A DNA stretch of 64,000 bases, from contig MSED01000015.1 in NCBI GenBank assembly GCA_002099365.1, positions 2,604,001 to 2,668,000 on the forward strand, read 5' to 3'. The translations under genes and the position numbers were made by a program. The first letter of the stretch is position 1, and every line of letters begins with the position of its first letter. Shown piece by piece: positions 36,099 through 46,776 of this stretch. The notes below the pieces were generated by a model. That model did no database searches. It was not told the origin of the DNA and worked only from the letters and a program-made list of their open reading frames with translations. The DNA comes from Phialophora verrucosa. Lineage: Eukaryota > Ascomycota > Eurotiomycetes > Chaetothyriales > Herpotrichiellaceae.

Positions 36099-37902
36099 AG
36101 AGAGGGTCACAGCGCAATCGGCCGCATTCGGCCCTGTTCTCCACGCTCGGTCGACCGCTGCACTCACTTATTCCAGGAGGACCGCTGGACGGAGGCAGTT
36201 CTGGTTCCTCCGCCAGATGGCTGCAACTAGCCGCGGACCCTGCACATCCTGTTGAGACCTGTGGCACCCATTCTGACGTCTGACATGGCGTCAGGTTCTT
36301 GATCGCCTGACGGTCAGGACAACCAGGAACCCATGTTGCCGTATCGATCACCAGCAGAGGAGGTGATGCGTACTAAGTGCCAGGCAATGCCAATGAAACC
36401 TGCACCTGTTGGGAATCCCCGAGGAATACTACTCCATCTGGAAGGACCTAGGGAGAACCTCGACGCTTCATCGGCTTGCATCCCACCGAGTAAACGTATG
36501 AAAGGGCCTCACCGGAGCCAGGTCCGTGTATTGGAGCCCGGTATACCATCCAATCGGCGTCATCACCGTCCGGCATCCACCTTCGGCCGTGACCCTGTTC
36601 TCATCTCAAGCAGCTGTTCACACCGAGAGATCATATCGATCTATGCGGCATGTGCCAAGACAGCACTGCCCTGCACAACGCCAGCTGTGCGGACAAGAGA
36701 AAATACACGGAAATATCTGAGGATTTGGGCCTAGGCTGGGCTAAAGCATCACGCCGGGCCCGGCCACGATGACGACAGAGACCAGACCTGGCGCACAAGG
36801 ATATTGGATGTCGAATGTTGGCCGGCGGCTGAGCTCTTAACCCGGTAGTAAGCGTGGCAACGGTCACCGGCGAGCATGACGTCTTCGTCTTCACTTTCCT
36901 CTCCCCCATCTCACGACTTTGGCGAGCATACGCCGAGTTCTGAAGGCGGCTCCTTCGCGACCGAGGCAGTACATGACCCATCTACCAGACCCTGACTCGT
37001 GAGCTAGCTTACTGTAGCTCACCAAGTCATCTCAGCGCGACGAAGATCCATCGGCGAGGCGAGGCATTGACCGACAGTCAATGGGCGACGGCCGCACAGG
37101 CACAGCAGCAGCATGAACGAACCCAAGGAGCGGGAAACCCTCTTCCAGCAGTGAGGGAGGGAGGAGACTTTCAAGAGGTCGTTTTGACCAGCCCGGCCCC
37201 TGAGAGAACGCGGACGGGATTAGACACGGAAGAAAATCGGCCACAGGCATGGGATCGAGTATGAGTACGGGAGTAGAGTAGAGTAGACTGGACTCGACTC
37301 GACAGGACGAGTTACCGGGTTGCCCAAACGTTGATGCTGTTACTTGGTCGTTCACTCTCTGTGGGGCGGGATTGACTTACCGCTTCTACCTTCTGGCCTC
37401 TAAATTATATATTCGAATGTCGAGGCTATTCTTTGGTTGAAAGCACTTCTTCCTAGCGCTCTTTTTAACACTCATTCAATCCATCATCCTCATTGTATTG
37501 TTGTGATCGAGTCTGGTCTCGATCCATCATCACACCATGCCGTATCCATTCTGTCTGCCTATCTACATAGTCGGATGGAGCGTTTTTCTCTCACCCATCC
37601 AGGTCGGCAAGAACTAAGTCGAAGGTATCGATGTAATATCAGCATCACGATCGGCAATAGTACATTTCATTGACGGTATAGTATAGGATATGGTACATCA
37701 TGTCTAGCTGGTGTAAGGACCTGGTCATATCATCCAGCCTTCGTCTACAATACGAGTCTTACCTTTCGTATCTGACCCCAGTGCCCCTCTCGACCCGGTA
37801 CCCAACCTGGGAGAGTTGCAATATCGTCTATCTCCTTCCTGAAGTCCTGCTTTAGGTTGTATGATCCCACCATCGGTCGTCTGCCTCATCGGCCAACGCT
37901 GG
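36099..37902. other. 1.8-kb interval, no gene seen
   Basis: Between bZIP and SOG2 3' ends. A short GAGTA/GACTC-like degenerate run lies near 37268-37312. The part next to 37902 likely carries the long SOG2 3' UTR. Only chance-like frames. Confidence 0.4.
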
Positions 37903-40900
37903 TTATCCCCTCCTTAAGAACCCACCCAACCCCACTTGACTCTGCATACTCAGCAAACTATCCGCGCGTTGAAAGACATCTCCCTTGAAGAAACTATCTC
38001 CGTACGCTGAAGCCGGCGTGCTCGGGATCATTGTGGCTGTCGTTGGCGTGGGCAGTGCGGAGGAAAAGGAGGATGCAGTAGTCGGGGTTTGCAGGGCTGA
38101 TGAACTACCTCCCGCTGCGTTGGCGGTGGGTAGTGTAGCCTGAGCAGCGGGGCCTAGTGCTGCGGAGAGGGGCGTCGCTGGGAGAGGGACGGAGACGGGG
38201 CTGATCCCATTGGCATTGGCACCGCTAGCAACGCTTGCCGACGATGCAGAGGGGATGAACATGCCGTTGAGCATTTTTGTCGCCGTATTGGGCGCGTTGC
38301 CACTGGCTGACCCGGGCACAGGTGGTACGGGGAATAGCGGTGGCGGAAACGGGCTTTGAAGCGGATAGTTCGAGATCGTGGAAGCCGCAGAATTGAGAGG
38401 GTAGACCGATCCATTAGCGCCATTGCTGATGTTCGTTCCCATGACACTGTGATATCCATTGCCATTCACCACGCCGCTGGGTGGATGACCTGAGTTCGAT
38501 GCGCCGAAGACGCTTGGCGGCGGCATTGCCGCAGCCGCACTGTCTGTCAAATACCTCCAGGGACTCGTCTCTATCAAGCGCCCCGCCTCACGACTGGCCT
38601 TCTGCACGGGCCTCAGCATGGTAATCAGCTCCTGCGACAGGAGTCTCAATGACTTGGCAATTCGCATTTCCGTCAAAAGTTCGATGAAGCTCATGAGGAA
38701 GTTCTTGCACAAGAGCCACAGCGAAGGATCGTTTCGACCACTGCCCGCAACCACATGGAAACTGGGATCCTTGAGACGCATGTTGGCCAGCCTAATCTGC
38801 AGGGCTTCACTGACGTCAATACACAATTTGCAGCGGTAGACAAGGGTCGACCAGAGATCGTGCACCGCCTTGGGCTGTCGATTCTCCTCCGCCGCCTCGA
38901 GGCAGCGCAGGAATTGTGCTTTGGCAACTGGGATAGTGCGCAGTGCAGCATCATACGCCCTTGTTAGAGCGAGGAAAATCTGCTCGAAAACAGCCTCTTC
39001 TTGCGAATCGGTCAAGCCTGTGGATGGATTGACCTGGGAGGCATAGGAGTTCGCAGGCGGCAAACTGAAAACTTCGGCCGATCGAGGAGTGCTCGCCACA
39101 GAAGACGAACCCAGTCCGTTGATCATCCCCGCAGTCCGCGAACTCGATCGTGATCTTAAGCCAGAGCTCGAGCTTGAGTTCAGGGTGCCACTGTTCGGAA
39201 AAGTCGAAGACGTGCCAGTCAGAGTCCCTCCATGCAAAGTAGTTCCAGTCAAGTGGATCGGTGTCGGAAGTGCAGGTTGCACAGCATTCGGTTGATACGC
39301 CGAGACGTTTTCCACCACTGGGTGTTGGATGGCCGTGTCACTTCGCAATCTCCCAGCTTGTCTGGAAGCCGAGTTTCTTTCTCGGGACGGAGTCACGGAT
39401 CTGACCAGCTGCGAAGGACTGGTATACTCCTCGGGGATTGTCTGGATGGGATGCGCATTTCCACTTGACATTTGTCTTCTATGACCGAGACCTTGTGTGA
39501 CCCTGACATCTGCCCCAAAGCCCTCAATCGCGTTTCTGACTTCAATCATGCTCCCGTACAGTAGAAGCATGAGTGTCCGGACGTATCGAGCATCGGTCCC
39601 GGCAACGATTTTCTTGACGTTATCCTGCAGCTGTGCGGTTACGTGGGTATAGGCCATGATACAGGTAGCACAATCCCTGCGGACAGTGTCCTCAATCTTT
39701 TCAACTGCATCATGATCTGCGGTGTCCAATATGTCAGCTTGTTCCAAGGCTTCATTGAGTCGGTCGACATGCGTCGACGCATTGAAAAAGGTGAATTCCA
39801 GCGTACTCCTCCGTACGTCCTTCCCTCGGATGGCGGCAATGAGACCGGAGATCTGTGGATGGATCTGGTAAAGGGCATACAGGATACCTTTGGCACCTTC
39901 GATGACAGGGTTGTTCCATTCGGGCTCAACCTTGTGCTCAGGCAGACTCGAGAGCCGCTTCACAAAGGCGAGCCGATGTCTCCTGGGGTCGCGTGGACTG
40001 CTGGGACTCGACGAGCTGTTCCCACCAGGGGAAGACAATGCACCATTCCTTTTCAGAACGGAGCCGTGACTGAATCCTCGGAGGTGACTGTTCCGATTGA
40101 CCTTGAGTTCGTCAATACTGTCCAATTCAGGCCTCTCCTTCCGAAGCATGCCCATTCTCTTTTGTCGAGCCGCGGCAGATGCTTGTAAGACGCTCTCGCT
40201 GTTGCTCCGATTCCTCTCGTTATTCTGGCTGATCAGAGGTGCAATCCCGGGCCGCCGAAGCGCGATGGATTGTGCTCCAGACGCCATACGAAAGTGCGAG
40301 CGAGTTGGTACAGGCGGTGGGTTGGCAATCGTCTGGATAGGCGATGACTTGCTGCCTTCTGATGCAGGCTCGATACTGTTAGTGCTCGGTATGACGGGGA
40401 ACCTGCTGCTGAGAGACCGTTTGAGAGGCTTCGGCGTGGTCTCCATTGGACTCTCGTCGACCTGCAGAGACGCTTCGACATCGACAGGCGTGACGACAGG
40501 ATGAGATTCCCTTAGATAGCGTTTGATCTCACGGGTGATGGCCGTCTCCCTCTCATGGTCTGTCATTTCCGAGAATGAGACTTCGGACTCCTTCGCTTCA
40601 ACAATCTTCTTCAACTTGAAGCGCAGAGGGTTCTCGGCGATCTTCAATATCTGGAGTTTGGTCATTTCGCACAGGTCAGTCGGCAAATCCTCCACTCGGT
40701 TGTGTACTATTGAGAAGACTCGCAAGGACTTGAGATTCTTGATGTCGCCGGATATCTTGCGGACCTTGTTCCGACTAATGTCCAGAATCTCCAATTGATT
40801 GAGCTTGTATACTCCGCGCGGGATCTCCCTAAACACGTTCGATCGTATATTGAGATATCTCAGGTGCGTGCACTCGGAGAATCGCAGGGGGATGTGCCAG

Positions 40901-41418
40901 ATCTGATTGTGCGATAACGAAAGCCTTTCGACCTCGGTCTTGATCAGATCGACAACACTCTCTGGTAGCCTTGCGATGTTGGAGTGACCCAGATCCAAGG
41001 TGAGCTTTGGCTTGACTACCTCACTGACGGCCTCACTCCCGGCTAGGGCATGCTCCGTGTCTTGTCTGGCGTCTGCGACTTTCTTCCTGAATAGCTCGGT
41101 GGTATCTTCAAGTGACAACAGAAGTGGCTCGCGATTGGTGGTAATCTGCGTGACCGGCTTCTCGTCCGGGGGAGGAACTGAGTCATCCAAGTTTGAAGCG
41201 GGGCCTGCTCTTTCTCCATTCAACCTAGTATTCTCGCTGGCTGCCCGAGGTCTATCATTGTCTTCGTTTCGAAAGGGCCGGCCTAGCCGGGAGGCGTCTT
41301 CAGGACGTAGCATGGTGCGCGAAGGAGGGTTCATGATGAGAGCAAGATCGGGCTCCATGATTTGGGCCAGATTGGTATCTCTGAACCCAAGAGCAGAAGA
41401 AGTATCAATGGCCAGCAT
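37903..41418 (-). CDS. SOG2: RAM signalling leucine-rich-repeat protein SOG2
   Basis: Single exon, 1171 aa. Scaffold of the RAM (Cbk1/Mor/COT-1 kinase) pathway that controls polarised growth and cell separation. A variable N-terminus is followed by leucine-rich repeats from about residue 150 to 270 (LTLDLGHSNIARLPES, VERLSLSHNQIWHIP, LRYLNIRSNVFREIP, LEILDISRNKVRKIS, LRVFSIVHNRVEDLP, LQILKIAENPL). A Ser-rich linker follows, then the SOG2-specific helical domain from about residue 500 (EPEWNNPVIEGAKGILYALYQIHPQISG onwards, including VRRDCATCIMAYTHVTAQLQD). The C-terminus is low-complexity (Asn, Ser, Ala, Pro). No kinase or membrane segment. Start chosen as first ATG of the open frame; no upstream exon is needed. 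Confidence 0.92.
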   Translation of the reverse strand: MLAIDTSSALGFRDTNLAQIMEPDLALIMNPPSRTMLRPEDASRLGRPFRNEDNDRPRAASENTRLNGERAGPASNLDDSVPPPDEKPVTQITTNREPLLLSLEDTTELFRKKVADARQDTEHALAGSEAVSEVVKPKLTLDLGHSNIARLPESVVDLIKTEVERLSLSHNQIWHIPLRFSECTHLRYLNIRSNVFREIPRGVYKLNQLEILDISRNKVRKISGDIKNLKSLRVFSIVHNRVEDLPTDLCEMTKLQILKIAENPLRFKLKKIVEAKESEVSFSEMTDHERETAITREIKRYLRESHPVVTPVDVEASLQVDESPMETTPKPLKRSLSSRFPVIPSTNSIEPASEGSKSSPIQTIANPPPVPTRSHFRMASGAQSIALRRPGIAPLISQNNERNRSNSESVLQASAAARQKRMGMLRKERPELDSIDELKVNRNSHLRGFSHGSVLKRNGALSSPGGNSSSSPSSPRDPRRHRLAFVKRLSSLPEHKVEPEWNNPVIEGAKGILYALYQIHPQISGLIAAIRGKDVRRSTLEFTFFNASTHVDRLNEALEQADILDTADHDAVEKIEDTVRRDCATCIMAYTHVTAQLQDNVKKIVAGTDARYVRTLMLLLYGSMIEVRNAIEGFGADVRVTQGLGHRRQMSSGNAHPIQTIPEEYTSPSQLVRSVTPSRERNSASRQAGRLRSDTAIQHPVVENVSAYQPNAVQPALPTPIHLTGTTLHGGTLTGTSSTFPNSGTLNSSSSSGLRSRSSSRTAGMINGLGSSSVASTPRSAEVFSLPPANSYASQVNPSTGLTDSQEEAVFEQIFLALTRAYDAALRTIPVAKAQFLRCLEAAEENRQPKAVHDLWSTLVYRCKLCIDVSEALQIRLANMRLKDPSFHVVAGSGRNDPSLWLLCKNFLMSFIELLTEMRIAKSLRLLSQELITMLRPVQKASREAGRLIETSPWRYLTDSAAAAMPPPSVFGASNSGHPPSGVVNGNGYHSVMGTNISNGANGSVYPLNSAASTISNYPLQSPFPPPLFPVPPVPGSASGNAPNTATKMLNGMFIPSASSASVASGANANGISPVSVPLPATPLSAALGPAAQATLPTANAAGGSSSALQTPTTASSFSSALPTPTTATMIPSTPASAYGDSFFKGDVFQRADSLLSMQSQVGLGGFLRRG

Positions 41419-42043
41419 CGGGAATGAGACTTATGCGGTAGGATTGCGACCGGCGCATCCACAGCATCGTCGATGGAATTGTGGTAGAGGAAAGGAGAAG
41501 GTCAGGGTGTGCCCATCCAGCATGCAGTTGTCGGATATGAAATTCCACCGCAGCCTGGATTCTATTTCGTAACGCTCGGACGTGGCCAGTCTCGTATTGC
41601 AGGCTATCGCCGGGTCTTGTGATCGGTTTTCATTGTCGTGTGGCGAGGGGCGAGTGAAGTGAGGTGAGGCGTAGGACAAAGGGATCGCGACTGTCAATTG
41701 CAGAGGGAGGGCTATCCGTGTGCTACAGCAGCCCGTTGAAGCGGTATGATGTGACGGGAATTGTGACGAGTAACAACTTGTTGCCGCCTGTCACTCCAAT
41801 GTGTCGGTGTGCTCAAATCAGTTGTCTCTCATCCATGCTTTGGCGCCGCGTCTGAAGAAGTTTGGGCACAGGTGACGAAAGAGGTTAGCGTCCAGGAACC
41901 GGCCCAGGAACAGGCAAGGCTCCGTTGTTCCTGCAGCATGACACCACGAGGCTGACAAGCGAGGATAGGGCTCCATGTTGCCACCCATCTGATGTGTTTT
42001 TGTTCTTATGTGCGAGTGTGCCTACGTCTCCCTGCGCTGATCC
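41419..42043. other. Intergenic, SOG2 upstream region
   Basis: About 625 bp between the SOG2 start and the 3' end of the TRIP4/Rqt4-like gene. No gene or clear regulatory element recognised. Confidence 0.4.
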
Positions 42044-43699
42044 TTAGCCGGATTCTTGTTGCGAGCCGTCCTCCATCAGCCTCGTCTCCGTCCCATAGCC
42101 ATGCAGTCCGCCATCTAAGATCCACTGCTCATTGTCCTCATTGTCATCCTGCACTCTTCGCCAGACACTCTTTCTCTCCGCCGCCTGGCCTTTCCCTTTG
42201 TCTATGTCGATCCCCTCAGGCGCCTTCCATTCTGGCCGAATCAGCTTCCCAGTAGCTAGGAGGGGGTTATTGCTAAACGCTCCTTTCCCAGTATCCGAGC
42301 TCAAACTCATATGCTGATCTTCCATGTCTTCGTTTTCGTCTTGATCCGCCTGCTCTGCTACAAGAGGAGCCGCCTTTTCCTGCCCATAAGTCTTCACCAG
42401 CTTCCCATTCTTGATGCTCATGCTCATCACCGTCCGCTTCTTCTCCCACTCTGGTCGATTAGCCTCCTCCAGCTCGCGAAGGTACTTCTGTTGCTTCTTC
42501 AGCGCCGCGGCTCGCTGGACGGGGCTCATCCACTGCGTCGTTCCAGGAGTTAGCGTAGCATCGTAGTCGGCAGCTTCATCGTGTACACGGGTCCGTTGAG
42601 CGTTTTCACGCTGGAATGCCAGTAGCTTGTCTCGATGGGCTCGTGCCCGCGCTGCCGCAGACGACGCTTCGTCCCCCGAGGCGCTGTCCGGCGTCGAGCC
42701 ACCGAAGATTGGTGTGCCACGTCCAGATTGAGTTTGGCCTGCATTGTGAACAGCCATCTTCTCAATTCCACGTTCTTCCTTGAGCGCCTTGATCATGCCG
42801 TTGACCTGCTCCCTGGTCAGGATCGGTGAATCACAGAATGAGCACGGTTGCAACCCCTCAAGTGCGCAGATGATCTTGCCGCAGTTGAGACAATTCGGTG
42901 CAGTTGCAAAGAGCCCGTGTATCGAAGCATTACAGGGACATTTTCTCCTCTCTTTGGAAAGTGTTGGGTTCGTAGAGAGTTCGAGGGCTGCAATAGCCGC
43001 TGTCAAGTCTGCCACATTTGAGGTCGTCGTCGTAGCACTGTTCCTTTGCGGCGTGGAAGTGCCAGACTGGGGCTGTGAGAGACCACCGTGCGCGGGCCGT
43101 TTGGCTTGCTTCGACTTCACATTTGCAAACCCGAAGTCAGAGATTAAGTTCCCGGCCGCTGATGGAGGGAGCTTGTACGATTTCTTTGCAGGAGAGGCAT
43201 CTCGCGAGGTGACAGAAGAGTGAGGAGTCAGTCCGCCTATGCTGGTTTGAGGGACTTGAAGCGCCTCTGGAGTTGAGGACGTCACAGTAACGTTCTGATC
43301 TCGCGAAGCGGATCGACTGCTGGGGGAGCCAAAGTCATTGTCAGTGTTGTAATGCTTGGTGTAACCGCCTCCGATGTCACCGTAGCCTTCTGGACGGCGC
43401 GCTGGGCCAGGAGCATGGAGAGGCGCTTTCGCTTTCTTAGTGGCCTTCTTTTGCGTCTTGGGCACTCCGGTGTCCCCAGCGGTTGACGCGGAAGGCTTCC
43501 CGTTACCACGTCGCGAGTTGAACGACGAGATAAATTCCAGCGCTTGCGGGGAGTCGCCAAGTAAGTTTTTCAGATGTTCAGCGGCGGCGTCCTTCGACAA
43601 TGTTGACGAGTATGCGATCACTTCTTTGAGCGACTCATCGTCAAGTGGCAACAACAGCTGGAGACGCGGTAGTGCCCAATTCTGTAAGTCGCCACTCAT
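42044..43699 (-). CDS. RQT4: TRIP4/ASC-1 type zinc-finger protein, Rqt4-like ribosome-quality-control factor
   Basis: Single exon, 551 aa from the ATG at 43699 (MSGDLQNWALPRLQLLLPLDD). The N-terminal ~65 residues resemble the small helical domain of the TRIP4/Rqt4 family (SLKEVIAYSSTLSKDAAAEHL). Around residues 255-310 sits a C2HC5-type zinc finger: KCPCNASIHGLFATAPNC, LNCGKIICALEG, QPCSFCDSPIL. Downstream, basic and acidic helical stretches (AALKKQQKYLRELEEANRPEWEKKR) are typical of the family. Yeast Rqt4 works with Slh1/Rqt2 and Cue3/Rqt3 to split collided ribosomes; human TRIP4 belongs to the ASC-1 complex. The frame stays open 28 codons upstream, but that part lacks family similarity and the downstream ATG fits better. 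Cytosolic. Confidence 0.87.
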   Translation of the reverse strand: MSGDLQNWALPRLQLLLPLDDESLKEVIAYSSTLSKDAAAEHLKNLLGDSPQALEFISSFNSRRGNGKPSASTAGDTGVPKTQKKATKKAKAPLHAPGPARRPEGYGDIGGGYTKHYNTDNDFGSPSSRSASRDQNVTVTSSTPEALQVPQTSIGGLTPHSSVTSRDASPAKKSYKLPPSAAGNLISDFGFANVKSKQAKRPAHGGLSQPQSGTSTPQRNSATTTTSNVADLTAAIAALELSTNPTLSKERRKCPCNASIHGLFATAPNCLNCGKIICALEGLQPCSFCDSPILTREQVNGMIKALKEERGIEKMAVHNAGQTQSGRGTPIFGGSTPDSASGDEASSAAARARAHRDKLLAFQRENAQRTRVHDEAADYDATLTPGTTQWMSPVQRAAALKKQQKYLRELEEANRPEWEKKRTVMSMSIKNGKLVKTYGQEKAAPLVAEQADQDENEDMEDQHMSLSSDTGKGAFSNNPLLATGKLIRPEWKAPEGIDIDKGKGQAAERKSVWRRVQDDNEDNEQWILDGGLHGYGTETRLMEDGSQQESG

Positions 43700-44119
43700 G
43701 TCGGCTTGTGCTGAGATCCGAAACCTTGCGAGTGGGTCTGCAGCCTGTTCTTTGTTCTTGGTGTACGGAACGACAAAGTACAATTCGAGTGAGACACGAA
43801 ATCTGATCTAATTGATGTAGCGAGGGTCGAATATTTCCTAGTGAGGATTGGTGCCATTAAGTTCGACGAGTCAGGGACCTTCACCGAACTCTCTGCGGTG
43901 CATCGAGATAACGTCCAGGCGCAGCCGTCACTCACTAATTATCCTAGGAAAAATCAGCTGCAATAATCTCGAGAAAACTCCTGGACGATTGAACCTGTGA
44001 CACTTTACAATCATTACTATAAGGCTAATATCGTGTTTGGTTGTCAAATCAACACCGGAAGGAGGCAAAAGTCGCCTGTATGAGCCTCGTGTGCCGCTCG
44101 ATGACTGCCATACCATTCA
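43700..44119. other. Intergenic, upstream of the TRIP4/Rqt4-like gene
   Basis: About 420 bp between the Rqt4-like start and the glucokinase stop. Contains the promoter of the former and 3' UTR of the latter. Nothing specific seen. Confidence 0.4.
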
Positions 44120-45652
44120 CTACAGTGGCTGGTCTGCGTTGTGAGCGACCAGGGCAATGAGAGCAGCTCCAAGACCACTGCCATCCTTCGCCAGTCCGAT
44201 CCTGATCCGCTTTTCCTCTTCACCGATGCCTTCAATCTCTCTGAATGCTTCTCGGATGTACTCTTCGAAACCAGGGTAGTATTCGACCAGACTGCCATCC
44301 ACCCCGATGTCCACAGTCTCATCTTCTTGTAATTTGTTCGTCGACAGCACTACGCCACCAAGTGCGACGGCAGCGAGTCTCGCTGCGCGCTTACCGATCG
44401 CGTGCACCAGCATCTTCACTGCCACACAATCCTCCGTGGAAGCAGCCTCAACTTTGAGCTCCTTCTCCAGCACCTGCTTGGTGATGCGCAGATGGTCCGA
44501 TTGGTCTTCCTCGACAATCGAGAGGAACGACGTGTCAATCCCCCACTGCTTAAATAGAGGACTGTCATCAGCAACCGTTGTGGTACTTCTAATATCGTTG
44601 GTATGCGACGATTCGTCTTTGAACAATGCCACCCCCGCGTCTGGATGTTGATATAGACTCAACAGAGCTCGCCGCAGGATCTCGCCCAGGAACATGCCGG
44701 AGACACGCTTCTCGAACATCTGGATGCCTGGGTTCACTGACTCCTTATCGAGGTCAACGTCATACTGAGTATTGGGGAGAACTTTGAGGGCGTTGTCGAA
44801 ACTGCCCCACTCCGTGTTGATGACCATGAGCCCCGTCGACGCGTCATAGTTTGCTGCACTTCCAGAAGCTTGGTCGATCTCCTTCATCTTCTTCACCCTG
44901 TCCAACTTCTCAACATACGCGCCATTGGTTCCGGTGCCGAAGATGGCGCCAATCAGCGTGCTGGTCTTGCCGGGCGAGGTATACGATCTTGCCATGAGGG
45001 TGCCGACCGTGTCATTGACTAGAGCTGCAACTCTCACAGGGAGGCCAAGAGAATCTATCTCTTTCTGCAGCAGCTCGCAAACGTCCTGGCCCAAGGCTTC
45101 GTCGATGTTGAAGCCCTTTGTCCAGCGCATCAATTTGCCCTTGTTGATGCCGACTTGGTTGACAGGAAAACTGAAAGTAAAGCCCAGGTCAAAGAAATCG
45201 ACCTCGCCAGGCTGCTCCTTGTGCTTCTCAAAGTGGTCCAGATGGTGTGTCTTGAGGAAGGCCTCTATTTGTTTCGCCAGGAACGAGAAGAGTTCGTGAG
45301 AGGTCTTGGCTTCCATCAGAGCCCGAGGGACAGGGACTTTCGACTGCTGTAACGAGAACGACTGATTCCCGTGCAGGGTGATGGAGCATACTCGGAAGTT
45401 GGTGCCGCCTAGATCGACGGCCAGATACACACCCTACAGGTATTAGCTCAGTCGCAGTGTGGCTTCTCTTCCTACCTTCTCGGTGCCATTGGGAACGGAT
45501 GTGACGTAGGTAGGGATCTGACTTATTGATGTCCCCTGCTTTTCCAGACCCTCCTCCATCTCCCGAATGAACTCTTTCACGCCCTTGTTCACATCTTCTG
45601 CGGAGTACTCGAACTGCGCAATCATGCGCTTGGCCTCGGCTTCGAGGGCCAT
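44120..45652 (-). CDS. GLK1: Glucokinase (two exons)
   Basis: Phosphorylates glucose with ATP at the first step of glycolysis. Exons 45652-45476 and 45433-44120 give 496 aa, close to the usual glucokinase length. The 42-nt intron has donor GTAGGA, branch GCTAATA and acceptor TGTAG. Motifs: phosphate-1 LAVDLGGTNFRV; sugar-binding LGFTFSFPVNQVGINKG and LMRWTKGFN; VALVNDTVGTLMARSY with the catalytic Asp; GAIFGTGTNGAYVE; NTEWGSFDN; VDGSLVEYYPGF; and AKDGSGLGAALIAL. The N-terminus from this start (MALEAEAKRMIAQFEYS) aligns with the known start region of fungal glucokinases. The frame, however, stays open to an ATG at 46063, which would add 137 residues with a transmembrane segment; see findings. 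Glucokinase rather than hexokinase, judging from the LHGNQSFSLQQSKVP and PNGTEKGVYLAV regions. Confidence 0.92.
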
Positions 45653-46776
45653 ATTGGTCAAGGCGTGTGTAACGGGAAGGTCTGATGAGAAGGGAGACTT
45701 CGGTCTGCACTGGGTGCCCGGCTCGAGAAGATCAAAGTATGCCTCTTGTCGGTAGACACTGTCACCAAAGGGGTCGAGAGGATTCCGCGTCGGCTTGGGG
45801 GAAGGGGAGGGCGTAAACGAGCGCAGCTGAAGGTCTCGTGCGCCGAAGAACTGAATGAGTAGGACAAGGACAAGGACCACACCTGAGATAGAGTAGAGGA
45901 CAGGGATGCCCGACGGGGATTTCAGCTTGCCTTGAGCTTTGTATTGCTGAGTGCCAGGTATCCAACTAAGACTGTGTTGCCATAAGGTCAAATGCTGAGC
46001 TTCTTGTACTTGACTCTGACCAGGCGGAGCAGCAGCCAGCTTTCTTGAAACTGGGTTTGGCATGAATGACAGAAGAACGAAAGTGAGGGGCAGCTGCCAC
46101 CGCGAACAAGAATTCTCAGGCTGTCAAGGAGGGGCCAACCAGTAGTGGTGCTTAGACATTGGATGATTCTAGGTAAAAGTAACGTAGTATTATGCGGAGT
46201 GATGCTGCAGCTCGTGTCCAAAGCGTCCCTGGATGGAACTCCTGAGTGGCATGGCATGAACGGTTGAGGAGAAATTGGCGATTGATGATGTCGTCTGCCA
46301 GACTTTGGTGGGGATCCTAACCAGCTGGAGCTTAGGGGGCCCCCGAGCCTGTGCCCGGGCTGCCATGTGCCTGGGGTCGAGGAGCATTGGATGCTCCTAG
46401 AGGCGGAGGTCAAGGCCAATGCGCCTTTGGTGCACAGATTGCCGGTTGAATTCAAGCGACGTTCAAGGTGTGGCGTCGATCTTCTTACAGTGTTCTCGTG
46501 ATTAGGGTATACTATATACAGACGCACGGGAACTTTTGCCTGAATCACCATTATTGATAGTACATGCAGTTCCTTCACCTGCATTCCCGTGATCCCAACC
46601 TTTTTGTCTGATGTTTTCATTCTGGGGCCCCGATCCGTTCATTTTGTCCATACCTGCTGGATTGTTCCCATACCGTTGCAAGAATTCCATGATACTAAGT
46701 CGCTCAAAAAACCTCCCTCAGTCGTTATGTGCCTGGGTCTCTCCTGAACGCCGAAAGAATGGGGTGTTGCCTCCGT
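45653..46776. other. Glucokinase upstream region with in-frame extension
   Basis: 45653-46063 continues the glucokinase frame without a stop (137 codons). The rest, to 46776, has only short frames; a TATA-like TATATAGTATAC on the minus strand lies near 46504-46518. The right end likely holds the 3' UTR of the neighbouring gene. Confidence 0.45.

Noticed and set aside
43700..43783. 28-codon upstream extension of the TRIP4/Rqt4-like gene
   Set aside because: The downstream ATG gives the conserved MSGDLQNW-like start; the extra residues show no family pattern.
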